Positions 35,401-44,407 of a stretch of DNA of 55,767 bases are shown piece after piece. A program made the position numbers and the translations under genes. Positions within the stretch are counted from its first letter, which is position 1. Each line of letters starts with the position of its first letter. The notes below the pieces were generated by a model. The model worked only from the letters and a program-made list of their open reading frames with translations. It was not told the origin of the DNA and searched no databases. Location: the NCBI GenBank assembly GCA_035645145.1, contig DASQNC010000035.1, forward strand, positions 1 to 55,767. The letters are read 5' to 3'. Origin of the DNA: Azospirillaceae bacterium (lineage in GTDB: Bacteria > Pseudomonadota > Alphaproteobacteria > Azospirillales > Azospirillaceae).

Positions 35401-37701
35401 CTGATGGCGCTGGAGGCCTGGGCGCTCGGTCAGCTGGACCAGGGTGCGGCGCTCGACAACGTCATTCACGATGTCGTCGAAGGCCACAACGGCTGCGCGG
35501 TCCTCGGCATTGCCACAACCCTGCTGCTAAGAGCCCAGAACGCAACACCCGCCGGGGTCGCCCTGATCGGGTCCGCGCGGCTTTGGGAATACGATCTGCA
35601 ACGCTGGCAGCACGATCGCGGACTGAACCCCAACGTGATCGCCTTCGCGATGTCGCCGGGGAGCAAAGATCACCAGGCGGTCCTGACGGGCAACGCCCTG
35701 CCGCTCCGCCGCATGACCCTGCGCGATCTCGCCCCGATCTTCGTTCTCTGCGCCGAGGATGATATCCGGACCGCATCGCAGGCGGCTATTCAGGCGTTCG
35801 AAAGCAATCCCCCGGTCGAGGACGAGGCCGAGCTACAGGACGCAGACCGGCTGGCAGCCGCGCGACGCATCGGCGCGATCTGGTCGGCGCTCGGCGACCC
35901 GTCCACCTACCAAGCACGCCGCTCGCCCGACAATCGGAGGATCGAGATCCAGCACAAGAATCCTCACGCCGACGATCCTGATGTCAAGATGCAGCAGGCC
36001 CATGCGGCGCGGATGAACGATGCCGCCGGCCTTCTGCTCTGGGCTCGCGACTCATTTGAAATGCGGGCGGTCTCGACGAAATTGCCGCTCGCCGAGGTGC
36101 TGACGCGAGCCCGCGGGTTCGACTGCCCCGACCTGTTCGAGAAACCCCGGGAAATAGGGTTCGGCAGCATGGTCCAGAGCGGTGTCGCCGGTGTCGCGGC
36201 AGCCGCGCTCGCCTTTGCGGGGCTCGATCCGGAGGACGAGGTGTGGGCGCGGGCCACAATTTTTCGGGCAGTAGGGGCACCCGAGCCCGTCGACATGCCC
36301 TTCGTCGCACAATCGGCCGTGCCCGACCACCCAGTCAGCTTCGCCGCTCTGGGGCTGGCCGCAATCATCTCGTCAGGCCGCGACATCGACTTGGCGTGCG
36401 AAAGGCTGCTCGCGCTGGTGGCGCACCCGCTGCACGCCGTGGCCTGTACTGCGCTCAAGGCAACGATGGACAATTGGGCGGTGGATCGTCCGCTTGCCTG
36501 GGTTGCCCTCGACATGGCTATCCGCCTGTCCATCGGTCGCCGTCGTGACGAGAGCTGGCGAGCGGGCGACGACGAAAGTGCCAGGCAAGCGGCCGCGTTG
36601 GCCGCATTTGAAGCGGCGCAGGAGCGGCTGCGATTGCCCGTAACGGACACGCGACTCTGTGCGCTGCCGCCGGCATGGATCCAAGTATTGGAAAAGCGGC
36701 AGCGGGGCAGGCGTCGAGACGCCATGTCACCACTCGAAAGCGAATGGCGCGAACCCGACACCTTTCTGCGTTGGGATTTCCTCAGGAAGGCCCTAACCAC
36801 GCTACCGATCGACAGCATCCTGGCCGATGCGGATTACCGCGACACCTTCCTGGCCTTTTGTGACGACCTGCTCAGCTGGACGTTACAGCGGCTGACACCG
36901 CCATGGACCGAAGTAGATCCTTCGGAACAGCGGCACAGACGCGCGACCGAGCTGCTTGAGTGGCGCGGTGCGCTCGGCCGCTTCCTGGCACTGGTCGGGT
37001 TGCACCTGCCCGCCGATATGGTGCAGGCTCGCTTCCTGGCGCCGTTGTCCGCGCTGGATGACGACTTGGCGTTTTCCATCCTGGCCCCCTTTATCGGGAT
37101 CACCAGCAGCGCCGGGCTACTGGACCCACCGGACATCGCCCCGTCGGCGTTGGCCTCGTTGAACGCCTGCCTGGATCGGGTTCTGCGCGCACGCGCCTGG
37201 AAACAGGCGCGCTACCGTGACGGTGACGTGGATGACCACAACCTAACCAACATCATCCGTGATCTGATGGGTGTGACCCACACCGGTTTCCCGCGTTCGT
37301 CCCGTTTCGCCAATGATGACTGGAGCCAGCTTGGCCTGATATTCCCCATGGTCCAGCGCTTGGTCGCCGCCGTCGGCAACGTGCCGCTGGTCGCAAACAC
37401 CTTCCTGACCCTGTGTGAACGTGCCTTGCCCTTCGTGCCCGCCGCCGCATTCGCCGAGCTCGCACTGTCCATGGTCGCCGGCCACTGCCCGCCGACCGGG
37501 TGGCGGGCCTCGATGCTGCCGGGTCGGCTGGCTGCAACCATCCACGCCGTAGCTGAGCAAGCCCATCCGATGCCGCCGGATATCGCCCAGGCATTGCTGC
37601 GGACCCTTGATATTCTGGTGGATCTAGGGGATCGCCGCAGCGCGGCCTTGCAGATCAGCGAAACCTTCAAGGATGTCCGGCTTCACGCGCAAGCGACGTA
37701 A
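32419..37701 (+). CDS. Giant STAND-like P-loop NTPase with N-terminal Cap4/PD-(D/E)XK-like nuclease (candidate antiviral sensor)
   Basis: This 1760-aa protein has an N-terminal nuclease-like domain (residues 15-130): GFTFEDRVVAIYLGALL with Glu21, MDDLIV with Asp61/62 and LALQVKRTL with Gln80-x-Lys82. This is the arrangement of Cap4-type dsDNA endonuclease domains. After a 190-residue linker comes an NTPase with Walker A GLPGVGKS (about 319-326) and Walker B VLFIDGLDRV (about 385), then a sensor-2-like region. The last 1100 residues are helical and repeat-like. Nuclease-NTPase-long helical sensor is the plan of Avs (antiviral STAND) proteins, but I cannot place it in a numbered Avs type. It is a single gene with a weak ribosome site before the ATG at 32419. 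Confidence 0.75.
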   Translation: MSDETSIASPELTGGAGFTFEDRVVAIYLGALLGEAPAPGTPGRHVIGVEVQRAAFGQPMDDLIVKAAGGDGSAMTLALQVKRTLTISDAQTNADFRSVVAMGWTTLNRPGFQVGIDRIGAVTGSIAKQSKRAVETICEWARLSPTAADFLARFIPGAAGKAQREARDAFEAVLRATHASANYSDLHRLLASFVLVTCDLLHEGSVDEPRAIAVLQPSLTPGDAGRADDLFWRLTQIARDAAGHAGQFTRPILLGKLRGRFKFTPAPSLQDDLRRLRAEAERALADIADEIDGFHVPRDDAVGTVHAGFGATRFVQLSGLPGVGKSVVLRRLAGAALDAGPALVLKADRLEGRGWAGYAAHRGLTGGDLAALLAEIGGVGTPVLFIDGLDRVETEHRAIVNDILNLLADRPELADWRVVATVRDNGLEPLRTWLSPRWLAGGATIVEVKPLSDPEAEALAVERPHLRPLLFGSAALRELTRRPFFMAVLSRLPSSAGLATENDLVEAWWRAGGYDAPPLRARERQDALLALAHAGAATLGRRMPVRVAAPIAIEELRADGVVRDLRAGHTVAFCHDIYFEWAFLHLLIEQGDAWPKMLREVGEPPVLGRVVELLAQLYFKEPPIWADHLGRLEQSGLRAQWTRAWLLGPFASADFPAHADQMAAAAFNGAMPRLAKLAVWFQAEKSTPNPVILRQADGTRDVQLVLRAADMFAWPSDFGAWGRFLNWLLAQRDRIPRVIAPDVLSVFEVWQNALADLPNPRSAALLDLAQVWLDEIERLRHSENWTTQDWGGWDTIRGDLDDLERRLRQLLLRATRAYPEQVETYLDRMAVNDRLGRAALEDVIQHSPVLASVMPARLVTYTLGQILDELPEDRDARLKKDGEYHFYGRIYRDHEWENLSIRREFGVFPAATPTAMPFAALFAAAPDEGRCLVRSICNHAVTAWRQLHGLDPTHAGRPLPLMLKFPWGPQTFWGNGQVYAWFRAIWGPTVVQAGLMALEAWALGQLDQGAALDNVIHDVVEGHNGCAVLGIATTLLLRAQNATPAGVALIGSARLWEYDLQRWQHDRGLNPNVIAFAMSPGSKDHQAVLTGNALPLRRMTLRDLAPIFVLCAEDDIRTASQAAIQAFESNPPVEDEAELQDADRLAAARRIGAIWSALGDPSTYQARRSPDNRRIEIQHKNPHADDPDVKMQQAHAARMNDAAGLLLWARDSFEMRAVSTKLPLAEVLTRARGFDCPDLFEKPREIGFGSMVQSGVAGVAAAALAFAGLDPEDEVWARATIFRAVGAPEPVDMPFVAQSAVPDHPVSFAALGLAAIISSGRDIDLACERLLALVAHPLHAVACTALKATMDNWAVDRPLAWVALDMAIRLSIGRRRDESWRAGDDESARQAAALAAFEAAQERLRLPVTDTRLCALPPAWIQVLEKRQRGRRRDAMSPLESEWREPDTFLRWDFLRKALTTLPIDSILADADYRDTFLAFCDDLLSWTLQRLTPPWTEVDPSEQRHRRATELLEWRGALGRFLALVGLHLPADMVQARFLAPLSALDDDLAFSILAPFIGITSSAGLLDPPDIAPSALASLNACLDRVLRARAWKQARYRDGDVDDHNLTNIIRDLMGVTHTGFPRSSRFANDDWSQLGLIFPMVQRLVAAVGNVPLVANTFLTLCERALPFVPAAAFAELALSMVAGHCPPTGWRASMLPGRLAATIHAVAEQAHPMPPDIAQALLRTLDILVDLGDRRSAALQISETFKDVRLHAQAT

Positions 37702-38130
37702 GCGAAACAGTCGAGGCACCTGCAACCCACGCCCTCAATCGCGGCTCACAGCAATAACAGCAATAGTAGCCTGACCAAACCTGGGGGGTGTCATCCCGCG
37801 GGGCCGAGACCGGCACCGCAGGCTTCGAGCAGATCAACACCCACCGGGAGCGCAGCAGCAGGCCTCACGAGGATGTAGCCGGTCAACTTCAGCATGCACA
37901 TGACTTGCCCGCGACCTGCCCGCTGTCCACGGCCACCAGCATGTGCAGGCTTCCCAAATGAGCGCGCAAGCCCTTGGCCTTGCCCCCTCCACCGTATTCG
38001 CCCCACATGGGGCCGCCGGGAGGCCGTATCGTTCAATAAACGACCCGCCATGTACCCGTTTCCCGACGAACCTACAGGGTCGGGCTTCGGATGCTCGTCA
38101 TTCCTGGCTTCATGGTCTTTGAACAGCGCC
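37702..38130. other. Intergenic between two convergent giant genes
   Basis: This 429-bp gap lies between the ends of the STAND-like gene and the helicase gene. I see no strong terminator. A minus-strand open frame (37791-38138) starting inside the helicase stop is listed separately as a doubtful gene. Confidence 0.5.
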
Positions 38131-38138
38131 TCAGTCAT
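37791..38138 (-). CDS. Doubtful small ORF overlapping the helicase stop
   Basis: The ATG at 38138 overlaps the helicase TGA (38133-38131), the geometry of a translationally coupled downstream gene. The 115-aa product starts with a plausible hydrophilic stretch (MTEALFKDHEARNDEHPKPD) but soon becomes Gly/Arg-rich with no recognisable domain. It may be a decayed gene. Confidence 0.25.
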   Translation of the reverse strand: MTEALFKDHEARNDEHPKPDPVGSSGNGYMAGRLLNDTASRRPHVGRIRWRGQGQGLARSFGKPAHAGGRGQRAGRGQVMCMLKLTGYILVRPAAALPVGVDLLEACGAGLGPAG

Positions 38139-41100
38139 GTGCGGCCGTCACGCTCTTCTCGATAGCCTCAACGATCCCCGTACGGATCTTTCCGCCGCCG
38201 AGCTCGACCTCGAACTCCTCCTCAGATCCCACGCCAAGCAGCGCCCTCCCGAGCGGTTCGTCGACATGGATGAGGCCAATCTCGGGCTTGTTCTCGGTCT
38301 GGCTCAGGCGGACGCGGATCAGCCGATCGGACGCGTCTTCGAACCGCACGGCAACGAGGTCGCCAACCTCGACAAGCAGCCCCGGCTGGTCGTCCTCCAC
38401 GACCTCGGGCAAAGGGAAGCCCGCATCCCCCCTGGCTGCCGCAGCGGCGACCGTCTCAGCCCCTCCCGCCAGCGACACCTCCGGATGCGTGGCGGGCTCC
38501 GGGATCGGCACCTCGGCCGCAGGGGGCGACACCTCACGGAACTCCGTCCAGGAGCCCGAGGGCGGCTCAGCCCCCAGGGGATCGATGCCCATCCGGTCAA
38601 GGACGCGCCGGAGATCCCATAGGCACGCCTCGGGATCCGCGTACCAGTTCGATGCCCAGCACCGCCAGAACGTCCAGCCGAGCTGCTCGAGCGCCTTCTG
38701 GCGGCGGAAGTCCTCAGTCCAGCGATCCGGCCCATGCCAACGATCACCGTCGAGCTCGATCGCGAGGCGGCGGTCGTCCGAGCCCTCGATCACGAAGTCA
38801 ATCCGGAACCCGCCGACCCGGACCTGAGGCCGGATTCGGTAGCCGAGTTCGAGCAGCCGCGCACCAAAATCCCGCTCGAAGTCGGAATCGCAGACGTCCA
38901 GGACATTCTTGCCGGACGCGATCCGCGCCTCGCCGGCAAAGGGGTTCCGGAAGTGCTCGATCACTTGCAGCTTCAGATCCCCCGGCCGGAGGTCCGAGGA
39001 GGTGACCGAGCGCACGAGGATCAGCCGGTCCCGGGCACGCGACAGGGCGACGTTGAAACGCTGCTCGTACATGCGCGCGCGCTGTGCCACCGCAGTCTTC
39101 GGGCAGGCAACCATGCTGAGCAGCACGATGTCGCGCTCCTGGCCTTGGAAAGTCGCGGCATTGCCGCACATGATGCGGTGGCGCTCGACGACTTCGGCGC
39201 CGAGCTCCCGCATCAGCCGGTCGTGGATCAGCTTGGCCTGCCGCTCCCCGATCAGGGAGATCACGCCGAAGGAACGCTTCTCGAACGCCGGGTCCTCAGT
39301 GATGCGGCGGATCTCCTCCACGATCACGTCGGCCTCCCGATGGTTGACGTCACCCTTGCGGACGCCGTCGCGCACCAGGATGTCCACCAGCGGCGGGTCC
39401 AGCCGCTCCGTGGCCTTGGGAAGGCGCATCGGGACCAGCGTCTCGGGGTAGAATCGGCTCGAGAACCGGATGATCGGCTCGACGCAGCGGAAATGCTCGC
39501 GCAGCAGGATCGCCTTGCCAGGGAACAGCATGCCACCGAGCTCGTAGAGCGAGGTCGCAGGGTCCATCTGGTCTGCAAACGGCAAGCCCGACAGGAAAGA
39601 CGAGCGCAGCTGGATGACCGTGCGCTCCTCAATGCCGATCACCGACGGGCTCACCTGCTTGTCGTCGCCCACGATCAGCAGCTTCTTGCCTCGCAGGATT
39701 GCCGGAAGCGCGGTGACGTCGGACTGGCTCGCCTCGTCGACGATCACCAGGTCGAAGGCCGCCAGCTCCGCTGGCAGCTGTTCAGAAACCCGCCACTCCG
39801 GCAGAATCCAGCAGGGCACGGCCGCAGCGGCGTCGAGAGCTGCATCCCGGATGACGCGGCGGTGGCGCATCGAGGACTTGCCGGTCCCCGCGCCCAGCTT
39901 GCCGATTGCCGCCGCGAACTTGGCGAGCGCCGCCGCAATACGCGCGGTGAGCGAACGCTTGAGGCCCAGGAAGGTGCGCAGGCGCACGACCTCGGCCAGC
40001 AGCGTCCGATGCCGCGCCTCCAGCGCCACGCGCTCATCGGAGAGCCGGGCGGCCGCCGAGCGGTCGCCGATCGCCTTCAAGAAGCCGTCCGCCCGCGCCC
40101 ACTCCCAGCTCACGCGCCAGTCCGCGGGCGTCCACGGGTCCTCCCCGTCGAGGACAGGATCCACAGCGAGCTTCTCGGCCCAGAGCGGCGCACCGGACAC
40201 CCGGACCTTCCCCGCGATCTCGTCGAGCCGGACCCTGGCGGGACGGAGCGCCGCAAGGCGTTCCGCCTCCTCGCGCACATGCCGCCAGCCCTCGGCCAAA
40301 TCCGACTGCGCCACCGTTGGGTCGCCGAGGGCGGCCGCGAACTCCCGGAGTCCAGCGTTGAAGACGAGATCTATCTTGCCGGCGAGCGCCTCGATCTGGC
40401 GCTTCACCTCCGCGGCGGCGGCGAGGTCGGCCTTCTCGAGGTTTGCCGCGAGGGCCTCGATTACCGCCGAAACGTCCCCCTCCTGAACAGCTGTGCGCGG
40501 GTCGAGGCCGTAGGGGAACAGCACCTTCAGTGTCTCGACTGTGGCCAACGCCTCGGACGCAAAGCGGATCAGGTCTGCGATCAGGCGGCCCAGGCGCAGC
40601 AGCTCAGCGCGCCCACGCTCCCAGTCCGTCGCGATGGCGGGAAGGCCCAGACCTGCGGCAATCGAGGCCCAGCCGCGCAGGAAGGCGAGCGTGTCGCGCT
40701 GCCAGACGCGGAACGCGAGGATCTGGCGCCAGTCCTCGGGCATGGACGGCGGCCGGCCGCCGACGGTTACGCGCGCGATCCGCTCCTTGAGCGCGCCCTT
40801 GCCGAAGGAGAAGAGGCCGAACGGTTTCTCGCCCCGCGCCAGCGCCCCGACCGCGTCGTCGAACGCCCTGTCGTCCGCCGGCGCGTTGCCGGTATCCACG
40901 CCCCTGAGGGCCAGTTCCCGGCCGATCGAATAGAGCGCGGCCCACTGCTCAAGCGCCTTGCGCAGGGTGGCGAGTGCCGCCTCGTCGGTACGCCGGACAC
41001 CGAGCAGCATCCGGTGGACCTCAAGGAGCCAGGGCTCCAAGCGGATCTCGCCGACGAGGACGCCGTACTCTCTCAGCCAAGCGTGCACGCCGCGCGCCTG

Positions 41101-43137
41101 ATCGAGCGCCGCGACCGCCATATAGGGGATGCCGCCGGCGCGCGATCGCTCCTCGATCTCAGCCACGCGCGCGAGCTCGCCGTGGGCGGCGACCACGCGG
41201 GCAATGTCGGGCAGCGATGCCGGATCGGGCAGGTCCGACGCCCGGTAGGCGATGGAGGCCCCAAGGGTCCTGCGGATCTCACGGGCCTCGGCAATCTCGG
41301 CGTCGGAGAACCGGGGTTCGAAGGCGGGCGATAGATCCAGGCGATCCTCGAACCAAGCGTGACGCTCGCGGTCGCGGGCGACGAGGCGGGCAAGTTCCGA
41401 GGGCTGGACCTCCTGGCCGCCGGCGCGGACCGGCTCGGCATTGCGACGCGCGTACTCGAGCAGCTCGCGGTCGATTGCGGCCATCCGGCCGCGAACCTCT
41501 GCAAGCATCCGATGAAGATCCGCGATCCGCTGCTGGGTGGCCCGGTGGTCGAGACCTTGGGCCTGGTCGGCCAGGAGGCGCACGGCCTGCTCAAGCTGTC
41601 GCGCGCCCTCCCGATCGTTGTGCAGCACTGCGATAGCGAGGTCGCGGACACCCTCCGGCAGCTTCTCCTGGAGCGCCGTCAAGGGCTCGGCCGCTTTGGA
41701 GGTGACGAGAACGCGCCGGCCGGTCGCGAGGTAGTGACAGATGACATTGGCGATCGTGTGGGTCTTGCCGGTGCCCGGCGGCCCCTGGACCACGACGCCA
41801 TCCGCCTCCTCGAGCCGCGCCAGTATCTCCAGCTGCGGCTCGTTGTAAGGCAACGGGAAGAGTACATCTGGCTCCTTCTTCGCCACGACGCCCTCTCCGG
41901 AGCCACCCCAGGAGAAACCCAGCGCGTGGCTCGGCGCACCCGCCACCCGCTCCAGCGACCAGTCAACGGTCGCCAGGTCCGGCCCGCTGTCGTCGAAGAG
42001 GCGTTCGTCGTTCGGCGGCGTTACGAAGGCCAACCCCGACGCCGGAAGGTCCCTTTCGTCCCGGGCCTCCTCGACGCGCCGGATGAGCTTCTGGATGTCG
42101 TCCTTGCGGACATCCTCGGCCCGTTGGCGGACATAGAGGACCCAAGTGTCGCTGATCGTCAGGACCTCGCCCGGGGGCGGCAACGTCCGGTCGCCCGGGG
42201 TGCGGCCGGGTTCGTCGGGCAGGTAGACGCCCGAGGACGACAAGCGTGCCCCGCAGGAGCGCAGGATCCCCTCGAAACAGCGGCGCTCGAAGGGCGAGAA
42301 CACAACATCGGGGTCGTCGGCGATGCGTTCCAATTCCGCCGACGCGTCACGCTGCAACGCCCTGGCGCCGGAGAACTCGAGCGCGTGGAAGGGCCGCAGC
42401 GCCATCTGGGGCGGCAAGCGGCGCGGCACCACCAGGAGCGTGCCGTCCTTGAGGAGCTCCGTCTCGACGAGCTGCTCGATGATCGGCATGTTGATGCGAC
42501 CTGTGGCGCCCTGCCAGCGCGCGACGCCGATGCCCCAGACAATCTCGACCGCGTTGTCCTCGCCAGAGGCGGTGACGCGCTGATGGACTTGGTAAAGCCT
42601 GTTGTAGACCTCGATGCTGCGGCGCCGCGGCCGCTCAGCCTCAGCCCACTTCGCCCAGGGCCCATCCAGGTACGCTCGCCAAGCCGCCCGGAACTCGGCC
42701 ATGGCGGCTGTGCGGAGGATGACGTCCATGGCCGGCGGGAACGGCTCGTCGGCGTCCACGGGCCGCAGCACGTCCTCGTTGTCGAGGAGGCCGGCCTCGA
42801 CAAGATCCGAGATGTCCTCGATCGGCAGTCGCAGAACCCGATGGTCGAGAAGCACTGGCTGCCTGTCCGGACTCGGGTGGGGATCAGGCTTTATCCACCC
42901 ATCGAACATGGAGTCGGGCGCCGGTGGCTGGGTCTCCCGGAGGCGACGCAGGCGCATCCAGGTCTCGGGATCGGCGTTCAGCTCGATCCCCTCCAGACCG
43001 GCAAGCTGGGCCTCGTGGAAACTCGGTAGCTTTTCGGCGGCGAGATCGAAGAGGACCTTCTCTCGGAAGCCAATCAACTCCTGCGCGTAAAGCAGGACAT
43101 TGCGCAAATCCCTTTGGGTCTTGCCAAGGCCCACCAT
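38131..43137 (-). CDS. SF1 helicase with C-terminal Vsr/DUF559-like nuclease and Gre-like end domain
   Basis: This 1668-aa, DNA2/UPF1-like superfamily 1 helicase has Walker A GPPGTGKTHT (about 452), then a very long insert (about 560-1080) with coiled-coil character. It continues with motif II DLVIVDEASQSD (about 1130), motif III GDDKQVSP, and motifs V-VI in TFQGQERDIVLLS and RFNVALSRARDR. A Vsr/DUF559-type nuclease follows at about 1415-1510 (FRIDFVI, then LAIELDGDRWHG). The last 80 residues (VEVGDLVAVRFED, PLGRALLG) resemble the C-terminal domain of GreA/GreB. Similar helicase-nuclease fusions occur in defence islands. The N-terminal 400 residues are unassigned. The start at 43137 has GGGGATGG upstream. 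Confidence 0.82.
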   Translation of the reverse strand: MVGLGKTQRDLRNVLLYAQELIGFREKVLFDLAAEKLPSFHEAQLAGLEGIELNADPETWMRLRRLRETQPPAPDSMFDGWIKPDPHPSPDRQPVLLDHRVLRLPIEDISDLVEAGLLDNEDVLRPVDADEPFPPAMDVILRTAAMAEFRAAWRAYLDGPWAKWAEAERPRRRSIEVYNRLYQVHQRVTASGEDNAVEIVWGIGVARWQGATGRINMPIIEQLVETELLKDGTLLVVPRRLPPQMALRPFHALEFSGARALQRDASAELERIADDPDVVFSPFERRCFEGILRSCGARLSSSGVYLPDEPGRTPGDRTLPPPGEVLTISDTWVLYVRQRAEDVRKDDIQKLIRRVEEARDERDLPASGLAFVTPPNDERLFDDSGPDLATVDWSLERVAGAPSHALGFSWGGSGEGVVAKKEPDVLFPLPYNEPQLEILARLEEADGVVVQGPPGTGKTHTIANVICHYLATGRRVLVTSKAAEPLTALQEKLPEGVRDLAIAVLHNDREGARQLEQAVRLLADQAQGLDHRATQQRIADLHRMLAEVRGRMAAIDRELLEYARRNAEPVRAGGQEVQPSELARLVARDRERHAWFEDRLDLSPAFEPRFSDAEIAEAREIRRTLGASIAYRASDLPDPASLPDIARVVAAHGELARVAEIEERSRAGGIPYMAVAALDQARGVHAWLREYGVLVGEIRLEPWLLEVHRMLLGVRRTDEAALATLRKALEQWAALYSIGRELALRGVDTGNAPADDRAFDDAVGALARGEKPFGLFSFGKGALKERIARVTVGGRPPSMPEDWRQILAFRVWQRDTLAFLRGWASIAAGLGLPAIATDWERGRAELLRLGRLIADLIRFASEALATVETLKVLFPYGLDPRTAVQEGDVSAVIEALAANLEKADLAAAAEVKRQIEALAGKIDLVFNAGLREFAAALGDPTVAQSDLAEGWRHVREEAERLAALRPARVRLDEIAGKVRVSGAPLWAEKLAVDPVLDGEDPWTPADWRVSWEWARADGFLKAIGDRSAAARLSDERVALEARHRTLLAEVVRLRTFLGLKRSLTARIAAALAKFAAAIGKLGAGTGKSSMRHRRVIRDAALDAAAAVPCWILPEWRVSEQLPAELAAFDLVIVDEASQSDVTALPAILRGKKLLIVGDDKQVSPSVIGIEERTVIQLRSSFLSGLPFADQMDPATSLYELGGMLFPGKAILLREHFRCVEPIIRFSSRFYPETLVPMRLPKATERLDPPLVDILVRDGVRKGDVNHREADVIVEEIRRITEDPAFEKRSFGVISLIGERQAKLIHDRLMRELGAEVVERHRIMCGNAATFQGQERDIVLLSMVACPKTAVAQRARMYEQRFNVALSRARDRLILVRSVTSSDLRPGDLKLQVIEHFRNPFAGEARIASGKNVLDVCDSDFERDFGARLLELGYRIRPQVRVGGFRIDFVIEGSDDRRLAIELDGDRWHGPDRWTEDFRRQKALEQLGWTFWRCWASNWYADPEACLWDLRRVLDRMGIDPLGAEPPSGSWTEFREVSPPAAEVPIPEPATHPEVSLAGGAETVAAAAARGDAGFPLPEVVEDDQPGLLVEVGDLVAVRFEDASDRLIRVRLSQTENKPEIGLIHVDEPLGRALLGVGSEEEFEVELGGGKIRTGIVEAIEKSVTAAHD

Positions 43138-43774
43138 TCACCATCCCCTGCCGACAGATCAGCGCGCGACTGTCGTATGGCATCGGCGACGATGCAACCA
43201 ACGTTTGAAAGCCGCGGACTTCCCCACGAATATTCGGCTGCTGCGGTGTGGGCTCGACTGGCTGGCAGGGCTCTCAGAATGCTTAAGTGACCCTGGGCAA
43301 ACGGACCCCATCCAAGACCTGGGAGTTCATACCACCCTGTATCGGGGGTCCCATATCGCGGAGCGCGGTTCCTAGCCAGCGAATCGGTACGATCGAACAC
43401 CTGTCGCATCTATATCTAAACGAGCATGCGCCACATCGGTTCGTTTGCCCGATTACTACCCGGGAGAACAGCATGCCAACCACAATCAAGGCAGATCGGC
43501 GCCCTGTGCAACCTGGTCCGCAATCACACGGCGGCGGCGCCAGACGCCATGCTGGCGATCGACGAGGCCGGACTTCTCAAATACGTGCTTGGGAACACCG
43601 ACACCCCTACTCCAACAGCTGAAGCCCTACCCTGCCGGTTTCCAGCATGCCAAACAGATTGGCTACAATTCTGTCCACAGCCCTTCATGTCCGTCTGTTG
43701 GCGGATGACGGGGTAAGAAGCCGCGGCTGCACAACTGGGCGTACCCGGGAGCTTGGATGTCGGTCTCTGCTTTC
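43138..43774. other. Intergenic, no feature recognised
   Basis: These 637 bases contain only short unconvincing frames on both strands. I see no transposase motif, tRNA or clear hairpin. It may be decayed DNA between two cargo genes. Confidence 0.5.
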
Positions 43775-44407
43775 TCAGAATGGGAGCTCTCCGAGGTTGA
43801 CACGCTCAGCGAACTTCAAGGCGTTAAGTGCCCACAGGTCTCCTCGGGACGCAGCCCCAACGACCGCACCCTCGTCCGTCAGCAGCCACGTCGAAAGCTT
43901 TGGCTGACCAACCTGTGACCGATATCTCCGTCGACAGTCAGCGACGAATGCTTCCTTCCTGTTAGAAATCTCGAAATTAGAAAGCAACTCGACATCTGGC
44001 GCGTACCGGATGCTTGCCTGATAGCGGAGGTATTTCGGAAGACCGTCTGGGGGGTTCCAGGCGACCATCGGAATGGGCGCAGTCGGAAAGCTAGATCCGC
44101 GGGAAAGATACCGAGGTCCCAAGTCCAATATTCGACCTTCCGCCTCGACCCAAAAATGCGAAGGTGGGTCGAGCTGATCAAGATCTCCGCCGAACCCTTG
44201 GAGACCAGCCCTATCACCGGTTTCAGATACAACAAACGCCAAGAAGCGCCCACCTACAATGGACGCTGAGTAGCCGGCGTCCTGGATCAGGGTGCAGGTG
44301 GCGAAAGCCGAGTACAGGCATCTCTTATCGTAGTCGCCCGGGAAAGTAGCCCGGAGCGCCCTATCAACAACATACATCGTGCGCGTGATGACGCTCTCGA
44401 TTCGCAT
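43775..44407 (-). CDS. Unknown protein with a possible Cys-His-Asp (transglutaminase-like) site
   Basis: This 210-aa protein shows conserved-looking blocks KRCLYSAFATCTLIQDAGY (Cys30 at the start of a helix), PSHFWVEAEG (His84 on a strand) and RILDLGPRYL (Asp95). The order Cys-helix, His-strand, Asp-strand is the layout of transglutaminase/papain-like hydrolases and inactive relatives. No signal peptide is present. There is no good ribosome site at 44407, and the in-frame ATG at 44377 is an alternative start that would keep the triad. I do not recognise a named family. It is isolated, with non-coding DNA on both sides. Confidence 0.55.
   Translation of the reverse strand: MRIESVITRTMYVVDRALRATFPGDYDKRCLYSAFATCTLIQDAGYSASIVGGRFLAFVVSETGDRAGLQGFGGDLDQLDPPSHFWVEAEGRILDLGPRYLSRGSSFPTAPIPMVAWNPPDGLPKYLRYQASIRYAPDVELLSNFEISNRKEAFVADCRRRYRSQVGQPKLSTWLLTDEGAVVGAASRGDLWALNALKFAERVNLGELPF

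Noticed and set aside
38734-41334. 866-aa plus-strand open frame
   Set aside because: Antisense to the helicase-nuclease gene, in which motifs are clear.
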